This document shows positions 8,467 to 16,189 of a DNA stretch of 64,000 nucleotides, piece after piece (position 1 is the stretch's first letter; every line of letters begins with the position of its first letter). The notes under the pieces are model-generated. The model did not search any database and was not told where the DNA came from. It saw nothing but the letters and a program-made list of their open reading frames with translations. The stretch is from a bacterium. GTDB lineage: Bacteria > Pseudomonadota > Alphaproteobacteria > Acetobacterales > Acetobacteraceae. The DNA lies in the NCBI GenBank assembly GCA_026224825.1, contig JAMFRO010000105.1, forward strand, positions 1-64,000, read 5' to 3'. The position numbers and the translations under genes are program-made.

Positions 8467-8667
8467 TTATATCGGCTTATGCGCCTTATCGAGCAGCCGG
8501 CTCAGCAGGCCCGGCTTTTTGGCGGGCTTGGGTGCGGCCAGTTTGACGGCGGCGGCTTCGGTTTGGGCTTTGTGTTTCAGCCATTCGTCGAGGGATTTGC
8601 CGGCTTTGCGGGCGCGTTCCTGTTCGTAGGCGAGTTGGCCTTTGCTGAGTGGTTTGGTGGTGGTCAT
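8467..8667 (-). CDS. Small hypothetical protein, 66 residues
   Basis: I do not recognise a named family. The product is charged and helical at the N-terminus (EQERARKAGKSLDEWLKHK around residues 15-33) and Ala/Lys/Pro-rich in the middle (APKPAKKPG). It ends in a short basic helix LLSRLLDKAHKPI. No signal peptide or membrane segment is visible. The ATG at 8667 is well placed. Its stop codon lies in the right arm of the nested palindrome. A soluble nucleic-acid-binding or accessory role is possible but unproven. Confidence 0.65.
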   Translation of the reverse strand: MTTTKPLSKGQLAYEQERARKAGKSLDEWLKHKAQTEAAAVKLAAPKPAKKPGLLSRLLDKAHKPI

Positions 8668-8714
8668 AAGGCTCTCCAGATTTTAACTCAAACTCGCAGA
8701 ACTGGGCTTAAGTT

Positions 8715-9476
8715 TCAAGCGTCGCGCTTGCGCAGCAGCACGCGTTCCAGCAGGCCGAGGGCGGCGTAGATGACGATCCCGCTGACGCCGAGCAGCACCA
8801 ATGCGGCGAACATGCGTGGGATTTCCAGCCGGTAGCTGGCCTCGATGATACGGTAGGCCAGGCCTGAGGCGAAGCCGCCGGAGCCGGCGACAAATTCAGC
8901 CACCACGGCGCCGACCAGTGCCAGCGTGCCGGAGATGCGCAGGCCGGTGAGGAAATTCGGTAGGGCCGAGGGCAGGCTGAGGAGGAACAAAACCTGCCAG
9001 CGTGAGGCGCCGTTGAGACGGAACAGATCCTGCAGATCCTGCGGCGTGGCGGCTAGGCCGGCGGCGGTGTTGGAGAGGATGGGGAAGAAGGCGATGATGG
9101 AGGCGCAGACGACGAGGGCGATGAAGGGCTGCGATACCCAGAGGATGATGAGCGGGGCGATGGCGACGATGGGCGTGACCTGCAGCATGACGGCCCAGGG
9201 CTGTACGGCGGCGCGGAAGAGCGGGCTTGCGGCCATGGCAACGGCCAGGGCCACGCCGACGGCGGTTGCCACGAGCAAGGCGGCAAAGGTGACCGTGAGG
9301 GTGGAGAGCAGGGCCGGGTTGAGGACGGCGTAGTCGGTGAGATAGGCGCGGGCGATGTCGATTGGTCCTGGCACGACGTAGAATGGCACGTGCAGGGCTG
9401 AGACGGCGCCTTGCCAGGCGGATAGGGCGATGATTCCGAAGGCGATGGGGGCGAGACGTTCGAGCCATTTATTCAT
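8715..9476 (-). CDS. ABC transporter permease (SsuC/TauC/ThiX type)
   Basis: 253 residues with about six membrane segments and the binding-protein-dependent transport fold. The EAA-like loop reads around LNGASRWQVLFLLSLPSALP near residues 155-174. Relatives import nitrate, sulfonates, taurine, riboflavin or thiamine precursors. Last gene of a three-gene importer; it starts 8 nt inside the ATPase gene. No enzyme gene in the cluster reveals the substrate. Confidence 0.88.
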   Translation of the reverse strand: MNKWLERLAPIAFGIIALSAWQGAVSALHVPFYVVPGPIDIARAYLTDYAVLNPALLSTLTVTFAALLVATAVGVALAVAMAASPLFRAAVQPWAVMLQVTPIVAIAPLIILWVSQPFIALVVCASIIAFFPILSNTAAGLAATPQDLQDLFRLNGASRWQVLFLLSLPSALPNFLTGLRISGTLALVGAVVAEFVAGSGGFASGLAYRIIEASYRLEIPRMFAALVLLGVSGIVIYAALGLLERVLLRKRDA

Positions 9477-10212
9477 GCGGCATGATCTCGTGCAATGTGC
9501 GGGTTATATCCGTCACCAGGCTGGTATAGGCCGGGCTGGTGCGGCGTTCCTCGCCATCGGGGAGGGTGGTGCGGATATCGGCGGCAATTCGGCCGGGGCG
9601 GGGCGACATTACGATGATGCGGCTGGCGAGATAGGCGGCCTCATAGATGGAATGGGTGACGAAGATGATGGTCTTGCCGCTGCGCCGCCAGAGCGTGTGC
9701 AGGTCATCCTGCAGGCGGTGGCGGGTGAATTCATCCAGTGCGGCGAAAGGCTCATCCATGAGCAGCAATATGGGCTCGGAGATGAGGGCGCGGGCGATGG
9801 AGACGCGCATGCGCATGCCTCCGGAGAGCGCTTTGGGGCGGGCCTTGGCGAAGTCGGCCAGTCCGACTTGCGCCAGTATGGCGTCGATCTTTGGCTGGGC
9901 CTCGGTTTTGCGTATGCCGCGCAGGCGTAGGGGCAGGTAGATGTTATCCGCGGCGTTGAGCCAGGGCATCAAGGTCGCGTCCTGGAAGACGAAGCCGATC
10001 TCGCCAGGTTCGGGTTTTTGGCTGTTCTCCCAGGCGATTTCACCGCTGCTTGGTGTCTCCAGCCCTGCAAGCAGGCGCAGCAAGGTGGATTTGCCGCAGC
10101 CTGAAGGCCCGAGCAAAGCGACAAACTCGCCTGGGGCGATGTCAGCCGTGATGTTCTCCAGGGCTTTCGTGCCGCTGGCGTAGGTCTTGGAGGCGGCGCG
10201 GAGCGAAAACAT
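9469..10212 (-). CDS. ABC transporter ATP-binding protein (SsuB/TauB/ThiZ type)
   Basis: 247 residues. Walker A GPSGCGKST at residues 35-43, signature LSGGMRMRVSIARAL and Walker B ILLLMDEPFAALD are intact, followed by the switch histidine in FVTHSIYEA. It energises uptake by the adjacent permease. The frame stays open upstream, but the ATG at 10212 overlaps the TAA of the binding-protein gene (TAATG) and gives the normal N-terminus MFSLRAASKTY. The 3' end overlaps the permease by 8 nt. Confidence 0.93.
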   Translation of the reverse strand: MFSLRAASKTYASGTKALENITADIAPGEFVALLGPSGCGKSTLLRLLAGLETPSSGEIAWENSQKPEPGEIGFVFQDATLMPWLNAADNIYLPLRLRGIRKTEAQPKIDAILAQVGLADFAKARPKALSGGMRMRVSIARALISEPILLLMDEPFAALDEFTRHRLQDDLHTLWRRSGKTIIFVTHSIYEAAYLASRIIVMSPRPGRIAADIRTTLPDGEERRTSPAYTSLVTDITRTLHEIMPHE

Positions 10213-11204
10213 TATTTGGGCATGCCGAATCCGTGGTCGACGAATTGCAGCGTATAGCCGGATTTGTAGTTCAGCGATGTATCGTAGAGCCCGGCCGCGG
10301 CCATCTGGTCGAAGAAGGCTTTCCAGCGCGCATCGGTCATGGCGTAGATGCCGAGCGTTTTGGCGTCGCCCGAATCGACGATGCCACGCTGTTTTATTTG
10401 GTCGTAGCCGTATTTCAGCAGGCCGGATGTCATATCCGGGTTGGCCTTGTGGATGGCGGCGAAAGCGGGGCTGGGGTCGCCGTAGAGATAAGAGTACCAG
10501 CCTTCGGCGGAGGCCTGGAGAAAGCGCCGGACCAGATCCGGGTTGGTCTGCACGAGCTTGTCGCTGGTGGCGACCAGGCTGGCATAGCCGTCGTACCCGG
10601 CATCGGAGAGCATTAGAACGGTCGGGAATTTGCCGGTCTGCTGCTGGATCAGATAGGGCTCGTCGGTGACATAGGCTTCCTGGACGTCGTTTTGATTGGT
10701 GAAGAAGGGGGCCAGGCTGTAGCCATAGGGGCGGAGCTGGCTGTCTGAATAGCCGTATTTGGTTTTGAGGTAGAGCCACCAACTGGCGCGCGTATCGGAG
10801 CTGACGGCGATGGGCTTGCCCTTCAGCGCCTCGAAGCTGTCATTGCCCTGGCCGGGATGCGAGATCAGCACGTCCGGGTCTTTCTGGAACCCGGCGGCGA
10901 TGGCGACAAAGGGGATGTTCTCCTGGGCGAAGTTGAGGGCCAGGAAGCCGTTCGAGGTAATGTCGAAGGTGAGGCGCCCCGAGATGAGCAATTGTGCCGT
11001 GTTCACCTGCGGTCCGCCCTGCAGGATGGTCACATCGAGCCCGTATTTCTGGTAAATGCCGGTGGCCAGAGCCTGGTAATAGCCGCCATATTCCGGCTCG
11101 GCGACCCAATCCAGCCCGAAGCTGATCTTATCTGCAGCATGGGCGGCAGGGGCAAAGGCGAGGCTGGTGAGTATAAGCGCGATCAGGCGGGCCACATACG
11201 TCAT
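10212..11204 (-). CDS. ABC transporter substrate-binding protein, NMT1/THI5-like
   Basis: 330 residues. A clear signal peptide ends near AHA at residues 21-23, so the protein is periplasmic. The mature start LDWVAEPEYGGYYQALATG and the following GLDVTILQGGPQVN fit the NMT1/THI5-like fold used for thiamine precursors, riboflavin, nitrate and sulfonates. An upstream in-frame extension of 63 codons lacks a signal sequence. ATG 11204 follows AGGAG and was chosen. First gene of the importer. No TPP or FMN riboswitch motif was seen upstream, so the substrate is open. Confidence 0.88.
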   Translation of the reverse strand: MTYVARLIALILTSLAFAPAAHAADKISFGLDWVAEPEYGGYYQALATGIYQKYGLDVTILQGGPQVNTAQLLISGRLTFDITSNGFLALNFAQENIPFVAIAAGFQKDPDVLISHPGQGNDSFEALKGKPIAVSSDTRASWWLYLKTKYGYSDSQLRPYGYSLAPFFTNQNDVQEAYVTDEPYLIQQQTGKFPTVLMLSDAGYDGYASLVATSDKLVQTNPDLVRRFLQASAEGWYSYLYGDPSPAFAAIHKANPDMTSGLLKYGYDQIKQRGIVDSGDAKTLGIYAMTDARWKAFFDQMAAAGLYDTSLNYKSGYTLQFVDHGFGMPK

Positions 11205-11331
11205 TTCGGGTCTCCTGAAGGGGGGCGAGCTATGGGCTTGGCGTGGTGGAAGGCGCATGGGTGGCAAAATTGGGAGCTGGACATGAAGCATCCGCGTAAA
11301 GATTGGTTGGCCGCTAGACTTTGGCATAACC

Positions 11332-11667
11332 ATGGGTGAGCCCAGGATCAAGGCGGGAATCTGGGTCTCGGCGGCAATTCGGCTGGGAAACATTCAGGGC
11401 AAGACTGGGATGGTGGTGCGCAAGGGCGATCAGGATGCTGGCGGGGTTCTGGCGATTCTGCGCGGGCGCGCCGGCAATGTCGTTTTGACCCAGTTCCGGG
11501 AGAATGACGGCAGGCTGGCCTGGATGCGGGGCACGGGGGCGGAGCCGGTGAGTGAGGCCGCCACGGACGAATATGTCGCCAAGCAACTGCGGTACGATCC
11601 GGATTTGTGGGTTATAGAATTCGAGGCGGCGGATTATGTGCCGCCCTTCGAAGCGAGGCTTGCCTAG
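11332..11667 (+). CDS. DUF1491 family protein
   Basis: 111 residues, matching the alphaproteobacterial DUF1491 pattern: IKAGIWVSAAIRL at the start, VVRKGDQDAGGVLAILRG in the middle and a C-terminal DPDLWVIEFE segment. The function is unknown. It is divergent from the ABC importer with about 127 nt between start codons. Its TAG stop overlaps the TAG stop of the next, convergent gene in the tetranucleotide CTAG. Confidence 0.85.
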   Translation: MGEPRIKAGIWVSAAIRLGNIQGKTGMVVRKGDQDAGGVLAILRGRAGNVVLTQFRENDGRLAWMRGTGAEPVSEAATDEYVAKQLRYDPDLWVIEFEAADYVPPFEARLA

Positions 11668-12272
11668 AGCGTTTTGCGCATCGCTTCTGAAAGGGCGGGG
11701 TTCTCCTGTGCCGTACCTTCGATTACCCCGATGCGGTCGGCCATGGATTTGTTCTGGCTGAGTTTGGCTTTGCCTTCGAGCCTGGTGACATGCAGCACCA
11801 GGCCGATGATGCCTTTGAGCTGGGCCGCGATATAGTCGGTTGGGGCATCGCTTACCGACCAGGGTTTTGTCCGCCCGGCCTCGTGGTGTTCGGTCAGGGT
11901 GGTGACGATGGCGAGAAGTGCTGTGGGGTCTTCGATGATTTCCAGAGTGCCGGTGGCGTGTACGGCCTGGTAATTCCAGGTGGGCACGACTTTGCCGGTT
12001 TCCGCTTTGCTGGGGTACCAGGAGGGGCTGACATAGCCGTCGGCCGCAGTGAAAATGGCGAGGGATTCGGAACCGGGCAGGATGTCCCGCCAATGCGTGT
12101 TGGCTTTTGCCACGTGGCCGATAATCCGCTCGGGGGACACGACATGCAGGGGCAAATGGGTGGCGATGAGCCCTGTGGCGGTGGGTGAGATGAGGATGGG
12201 CAGGGATGTGGCGCGCATGATGGCGAGCAGTTCATCGGGCCGGTTCTCGGCAAAGGCTGGCGGTGTGTACAT
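11664..12272 (-). CDS. PaiB-like FMN-binding negative transcriptional regulator family protein
   Basis: 202 residues. The N-terminus MYTPPAFAENRPDELLAIMRA, the THLPLHV segment and the HVAKANTHWRD motif are typical of the PaiB family. This family has a split-barrel flavin-binding fold and was named from a Bacillus regulator of protease synthesis. The C-terminal IGLVLHVTRLEGKAKLSQNK segment also fits. Whether it regulates transcription here or acts as a flavin enzyme is not known. Convergent with the DUF1491 gene. Confidence 0.85.
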   Translation of the reverse strand: MYTPPAFAENRPDELLAIMRATSLPILISPTATGLIATHLPLHVVSPERIIGHVAKANTHWRDILPGSESLAIFTAADGYVSPSWYPSKAETGKVVPTWNYQAVHATGTLEIIEDPTALLAIVTTLTEHHEAGRTKPWSVSDAPTDYIAAQLKGIIGLVLHVTRLEGKAKLSQNKSMADRIGVIEGTAQENPALSEAMRKTL

Positions 12273-12312
12273 TTTTTACCCCCAAATCAGGCCGGACGGT
12301 CTTGCCCGTGGT

Positions 12313-13089
12313 TCAGCCGGCGGCGCCCGCCATGGCGTGGGCGAATTGATCCGGCGCCAGATAGGCGGCCAGCACCTCTTGCGGTGGGCCATCGGCCCGG
12401 ACGCGGCCGGTGTCCATCCAGATGACGCGGTTGCACCAGCGCAGGATGATATCGGTATTATGCGAGGACAGCACGAGAATTTCCGCGCCCTCGACCACGG
12501 TCTCCAGCCGGTGTTTGGCTTTGTCCATGAAGGAGGCGTCGCCGGCCAGGAGCCACTCATCCATGAGCAGAATTTGTGGTTTGATGGCGGTGGCGAGGCC
12601 GAAGCCGAGGCGGATGATCATGCCGGAGCTGTAGGTGCGCACGGGCAGGTCCAGGAATTGATCGAGCCCGGCGAAGGCGGCGACGTCGGCCTGCAATTGC
12701 TTGATCTGGGCTTCCGCAAAGCCGCTGAACAGAGCGCGCAGGCGGATGTTCTCATTGCCGGTCAGGTCCATGTTAAGCCCCTGGCTGGCATCCAGCAGGG
12801 CTGTCACGGCGCCATCGATGGTGATGCTGCCGGAGACGGGCTCGTAAATGCCGGCCATGGCCCGCAGCAATGTGGTTTTGCCGGCGCCGTTTGAGCCGAT
12901 GAAGCCGACCCGGTCGCCGCTGTGCAGCGAGAAGGAGACATTGCGCAGGGCTTCGACGGTGAGCCGGTGCTTTTTATCCTCACCCAGGCGGCCGGAGGCG
13001 GCGGCCAAGACCGTCTTTTTCAGGCTGCGGCTTTCCACATGATAAAGCGGGAAGGAGATTGAGATGTTGTCAACGATTAACCGTGCCAT
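12313..13089 (-). CDS. Polysaccharide ABC exporter, ATP-binding protein (Wzt/TagH type)
   Basis: 258 residues. Walker A GSNGAGKTT at residues 65-73, a short signature YSSGM and Walker B ILLMDEW are present. The form RTYSSGMIIRLGF and the MDEWLLAGDASF segment are typical of O-antigen and capsule exporters rather than importers. There is no C-terminal carbohydrate-binding extension, so this is the short form. It lies 3 nt downstream of the permease gene. It would drive export of a lipid-linked glycan across the inner membrane. Confidence 0.9.
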   Translation of the reverse strand: MARLIVDNISISFPLYHVESRSLKKTVLAAASGRLGEDKKHRLTVEALRNVSFSLHSGDRVGFIGSNGAGKTTLLRAMAGIYEPVSGSITIDGAVTALLDASQGLNMDLTGNENIRLRALFSGFAEAQIKQLQADVAAFAGLDQFLDLPVRTYSSGMIIRLGFGLATAIKPQILLMDEWLLAGDASFMDKAKHRLETVVEGAEILVLSSHNTDIILRWCNRVIWMDTGRVRADGPPQEVLAAYLAPDQFAHAMAGAAG

Positions 13090-13092
13090 GGC

Positions 13093-13989
13093 TTAAATCC
13101 AGTACGGAATACGGGGGCGGGCGCGGGTGAATACCAGCCCGGTGATGAGGATCAGCGCCGCGGAATAGCCGAGTGCCATGAGCCAGGTGTGCGACTCGAT
13201 CGGCAGGCCCATCAGCGGGCCGCGCATGATTTCCAGCAGGCTGAAAAACGGGTTCAACTCGATGAGCGCCTTGGCCAGGCCGCGATGCTCCAGCATCACC
13301 GGGTTCCACATGATGGGGGTGAGGTAGAAGGCGATCTGCATGACGCTGCCGATGATGGGCGGGATGTCGCGGAAGCGGGCGCCGAAAACGCCGAGCAGCA
13401 GGCCGACGGCAAAGGCATCGGCGACCCAGAGCATGCAGGCGGGGAGCACGGTGAAGGCCGCGAGGGTGGGTGTTGTATGAAACAGCACGAATACGGCGAG
13501 GATCACGACCAGATTATGCGACAGCACCAATATGTTGCGCATGACGACCCGGGCGGCGTGGAGGGAATGCGGCATTCTTGTGCCGTGGATCAGCCCTTGC
13601 GCCTGGGTGAAGCAGACGGTGCTTTCTGCGGTGATGGTGCTGATGAAACTCCACAAAACCAGTGAGATGGTGAGGAAGGGCAGGTAGTTGCTGATCTGCT
13701 GGTGGAACAGGCGTGAGTAAAGAAAGCCGATGGAGCCGACCATGATGGCGGTGGAGAGGGTCAGCCAGAATGGGCCCAGCAGGGAGCCGCGATACCGCAA
13801 TTTGATGTCGAACAGGCTCAGCGTCCAGACCAGAGGCAAAAGGCGCACGGTCTCGCTGATGTCCGCCGCGGCCAGAGCCATGGCGTTGCGCCAGTCGCGT
13901 GACGCTGAGAGCACAATCGGAGGGGGCGATTGAGGCGGGCAATGAAGAGGGGCGTCTGCCCGGCTTGGCTCCGGCGTAATCACGTTCAT
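13093..13989 (-). CDS. Polysaccharide ABC exporter, ABC-2 type permease (Wzm/TagG type)
   Basis: 298 residues with six predicted membrane helices. The amphipathic lead-in DIKLRYRGSLLGPFWLTLS near residue 60 is the hallmark of ABC-2 polysaccharide permeases, and FYLTPIMWNP is in the usual place. The frame is open back to a TTG at 14058; ATG 13989 is taken as the start. The protein pairs with the adjacent ATPase. No glycosyltransferases directly flank the pair, so the exported glycan is probably made from genes elsewhere. Confidence 0.88.
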   Translation of the reverse strand: MNVITPEPSRADAPLHCPPQSPPPIVLSASRDWRNAMALAAADISETVRLLPLVWTLSLFDIKLRYRGSLLGPFWLTLSTAIMVGSIGFLYSRLFHQQISNYLPFLTISLVLWSFISTITAESTVCFTQAQGLIHGTRMPHSLHAARVVMRNILVLSHNLVVILAVFVLFHTTPTLAAFTVLPACMLWVADAFAVGLLLGVFGARFRDIPPIIGSVMQIAFYLTPIMWNPVMLEHRGLAKALIELNPFFSLLEIMRGPLMGLPIESHTWLMALGYSAALILITGLVFTRARPRIPYWI

Positions 13990-14069
13990 GCTCCGGCGAT
14001 AGCGGAAGGGCGGCAAAGCTTCAACCGCAGTGGGAGAATGTGACGGGGAATTATGCAACGCAGCATGGG

Positions 14070-14468
14070 CTAGTTGGGCTGGGATGAGGCGGCGGGGCCG
14101 GCGGTGACCACCACCCGGGCGCCGGGCGCGAGGGCGGGCTGAGTGGACTGCACGCTTGTTTTGATTGAATTGTCGGGCATGTGCATGACGATTTCGGAGG
14201 CGTTGGCGGCCTGAGGCGCGGGCTCACCGAGGATGGACATGATTTGCTGTAAGGAGCCGGTGGGATCCTGGGACGAGCTCTCCGGGCGTATCGCCGCGAT
14301 GGTGGCGGAATAGAGCGGTGCTGCCTGGGGCGGTGGTGGGGCGACTGCGAGCTGCGGTTTTGGGGCGGCGGCGCAGCCCATGAGGGGGAGCAGCAGGCAA
14401 AGCCATAAGGCCGGGCTGGCGGGGCGGCGGTGTTCAGGCGGTATTCTGGACATGCTGGATGTTAACAT
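14070..14468 (-). CDS. Putative lipoprotein of unknown function
   Basis: 132 residues. A basic N-terminus, a hydrophobic stretch LWLCLLLPL and a lipobox L-M-G-C ending at Cys32 mark a lipoprotein; a second start at 14453 would keep the signal. The mature part begins with an Ala/Pro-rich linker (APPPPQAAP). The C-terminal ATIAAIRPE...IVMHMPDNSIKT...LAPGARVVVTAG pattern recalls the beta-rich tail of SlyB/Pcp outer-membrane lipoproteins, but without the glycine zipper. The assignment is tentative. Confidence 0.7.
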   Translation of the reverse strand: MLTSSMSRIPPEHRRPASPALWLCLLLPLMGCAAAPKPQLAVAPPPPQAAPLYSATIAAIRPESSSQDPTGSLQQIMSILGEPAPQAANASEIVMHMPDNSIKTSVQSTQPALAPGARVVVTAGPAASSQPN

Positions 14469-14662
14469 GCCGGTAAGGAAGGGGGAACATTGCAGAAGCT
14501 AGGTTTTTCTTGCCCGATCTTTCTTTGTAGTTTAGGAGGTTACGGCGCCTTGTTTAAGCCATCTTTTAGCTGATTGTGTTAAGTGTGGCATTCGCAACGC
14601 TGGAGGCTTCATTCGTGGTCGATATTGCCGGGTCACTTGGCTATGCATTGAAATCCGCTCCC

Positions 14663-15928
14663 ATGCGGTTGGGCGTGCGGCTTTCCATGGGTTGTGCCGG
14701 TCTGGCGTTGCTGGCTGGATGTTCATCCGGCGGTGGCGCGGGGCAGGCCCCTACCGTGGGTTATTATGAATCGCATGCGCACCATAATTATACGCCGCCG
14801 GGCCCGCCCAGCGATCCGTGGGGGCCGTATATCAATGAGGCTTCGGCGCGGTTCGATGTGCCGGCACAGTGGATTCGCCAGGTGATGCGGGTGGAATCCG
14901 GCGGGCATGAATATATCGGTGGGCAACTGACGGTGTCCTCCGCCGGGGCGATGGGGCTGATGCAGCTTGAGCCGGGGACGTATAGCGAGATGGCGTCCCA
15001 GTATGGGCTGGGTTCGGATGCGTTCAATCCGTATGATAATATCATGGCTGGTACTGCCTATATTCATGCGATGTACCAGGTCTATGGCTCGCCGGGGTTT
15101 CTGGCGGCCTATGACGCCGGGCCGGGCCGGCTTAGCTCCTATATGAATGGCTATACTCATTCTCTGCCTGACGAGACGGTGAATTACGTGGCGATGATCG
15201 CGCCGCATATCCAAGGCTATTACCCGGCGCATCGCTCGGAAGCTGATGAGATGGCGCTGAATACGATGCCGATGAACCGGTCGGGCGGGCTTTTGCCGCC
15301 AGGGTTTGTGCCGGATAGCCCGACTCCGGCGGAACTCGCGGCACCTGGTCCGGATGTGCAGTTGGCTTCGATTGCGCCGCCGGAAGCTGTGTCGGCACCC
15401 GTACCGGTACAGCAACAGCCGGTTTATGCCAGCTCGGCGCTCATGGCGCAGGATTCCTTGCCTCCACCGCCCCCGCTGCCGCAGGTTTCGGCGCCGCCGG
15501 CCATGGTGCAGACCGCTTTGGTGATGCCGCAGGCCTTGCCCCCGCCGCCACCACGGATGGCGACGCCTGAGCGGCATAGTTTTTCTGTCATTCCGGCCGC
15601 CATGGCCGATACGCTCCCGCCGCCCCCGCCGCGGCCAACCCTGCCGTCATACGTGATGCAGACGCCGCATCACGCAGGCTGGGCCATTCAGGTTGGGGCT
15701 TACGATACGTCCTCACACGCGCAGGCGGCTTTGGGGATTGCCGAGCTTTCAGCGGTGCAGATGCTGATGGGCGGGCATCCGATGGTGGTGTCCGTGCATG
15801 CCGAGGGGCATGTAAAATACCGGGCGCGTTTTGTCGGGCTGATGCGCGATGAAGCGTTGAACGCCTGCAGCCGCCTGTCCGGCGGCCCGACCGGCTGCAC
15901 CGTCCTCTCGCCCGACGAACAGTCCTAA
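14663..15928 (+). CDS. Lipoprotein lytic transglycosylase with C-terminal SPOR domain
   Basis: 421 residues. A lipobox LLAGC (Cys20) indicates membrane anchoring. An SLT fold at about residues 50-200 carries the catalytic Glu78 in RVESGG, then SSAGAMGLMQLEP and AAYDAGPG. A long Pro/Ala-rich linker follows. The last 80 residues (GWAIQVGAYDTSSHAQAAL...) form a SPOR domain, which binds denuded septal peptidoglycan. The enzyme would cleave murein at division sites. The frame is open back to a GTG at 14576; ATG 14663 gives the signal peptide. The TAA stop starts the second nested palindrome. Confidence 0.88.
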   Translation: MRLGVRLSMGCAGLALLAGCSSGGGAGQAPTVGYYESHAHHNYTPPGPPSDPWGPYINEASARFDVPAQWIRQVMRVESGGHEYIGGQLTVSSAGAMGLMQLEPGTYSEMASQYGLGSDAFNPYDNIMAGTAYIHAMYQVYGSPGFLAAYDAGPGRLSSYMNGYTHSLPDETVNYVAMIAPHIQGYYPAHRSEADEMALNTMPMNRSGGLLPPGFVPDSPTPAELAAPGPDVQLASIAPPEAVSAPVPVQQQPVYASSALMAQDSLPPPPPLPQVSAPPAMVQTALVMPQALPPPPPRMATPERHSFSVIPAAMADTLPPPPPRPTLPSYVMQTPHHAGWAIQVGAYDTSSHAQAALGIAELSAVQMLMGGHPMVVSVHAEGHVKYRARFVGLMRDEALNACSRLSGGPTGCTVLSPDEQS

Positions 15929-15985
15929 CGGGCTGTTTCTGAGGGCGGGGCGTTTCTACGGAAAAGGCCAGGGGCTCCGCCCCTG

Positions 15986-16017
15986 GACCCCGCTGGGGCC
16001 TGAGGCCCCAGACCCCC
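15986..16017. repeat. 32-nt core repeat, copy 2
   Basis: It differs from the copy at 8292-8323 at one position (A for T in the central loop). It contains the self-complementary CTGGGGCC and GGCCCCAG arms. As in copy 1, it lies in the left arm between two convergent stop codons. Confidence 0.75.
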
Positions 16018-16024
16018 ACTACTT

Positions 16025-16098
16025 CGGGTCTTGGAAAGGGATGCCCTGCACGGGCTGTCCAACTACGTGATCTCGAGGGCATCCCTTTCCAAGACCCG
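16025..16098. terminator. Central 23-bp hairpin of the second palindrome
   Basis: Perfect arms at 16025-16047 and 16076-16098, beginning CGGGTCTTGGAAAGGG, with a 28-nt loop. It is longer than the equivalent hairpin after rplQ and unrelated to it in sequence. It has no clear T tract, so termination may depend on structure or on the flanking arms. Confidence 0.55.
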
Positions 16099-16189
16099 GG
16101 TGGGATCCAAGGGCCCTTCGGCCCTTGGCGGGTCCAGGGCAGAGCCCTGGCCTTTTCCGTAGAAACGCCCCGCCCTCAGAAACAGCCCG

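Larger units (their letters stand above)
8263..8470. repeat. Nested palindrome spanning stop codon to stop codon (rplQ / small gene)
   Basis: Outer arms at 8263-8322 and 8413-8470 are near-perfect inverted copies of about 58-60 bp. The left arm begins at the rplQ TAA and the right arm ends at the TAA of the convergent 66-residue gene. Each arm also folds on itself into two GC hairpins (CGAGGGGC/GCCCCCTCG and CTGGGGCC/GGCCCCAG types). A separate 21-bp perfect hairpin sits in the centre. The fill between the two convergent genes is almost wholly palindromic. It probably terminates transcription in both directions. Confidence 0.85.

Noticed and set aside
8263-8470. Insertion sequence or transposon remnant
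   Set aside because: There is no transposase frame, no target-site duplication and the arms begin at the stop codons, so a palindromic repeat element fits better.
11205-11331. Riboswitch upstream of the NMT1/THI5-like importer
   Set aside because: I looked for the conserved TPP and FMN core motifs on the - strand and did not see them; a covariance search would settle it.
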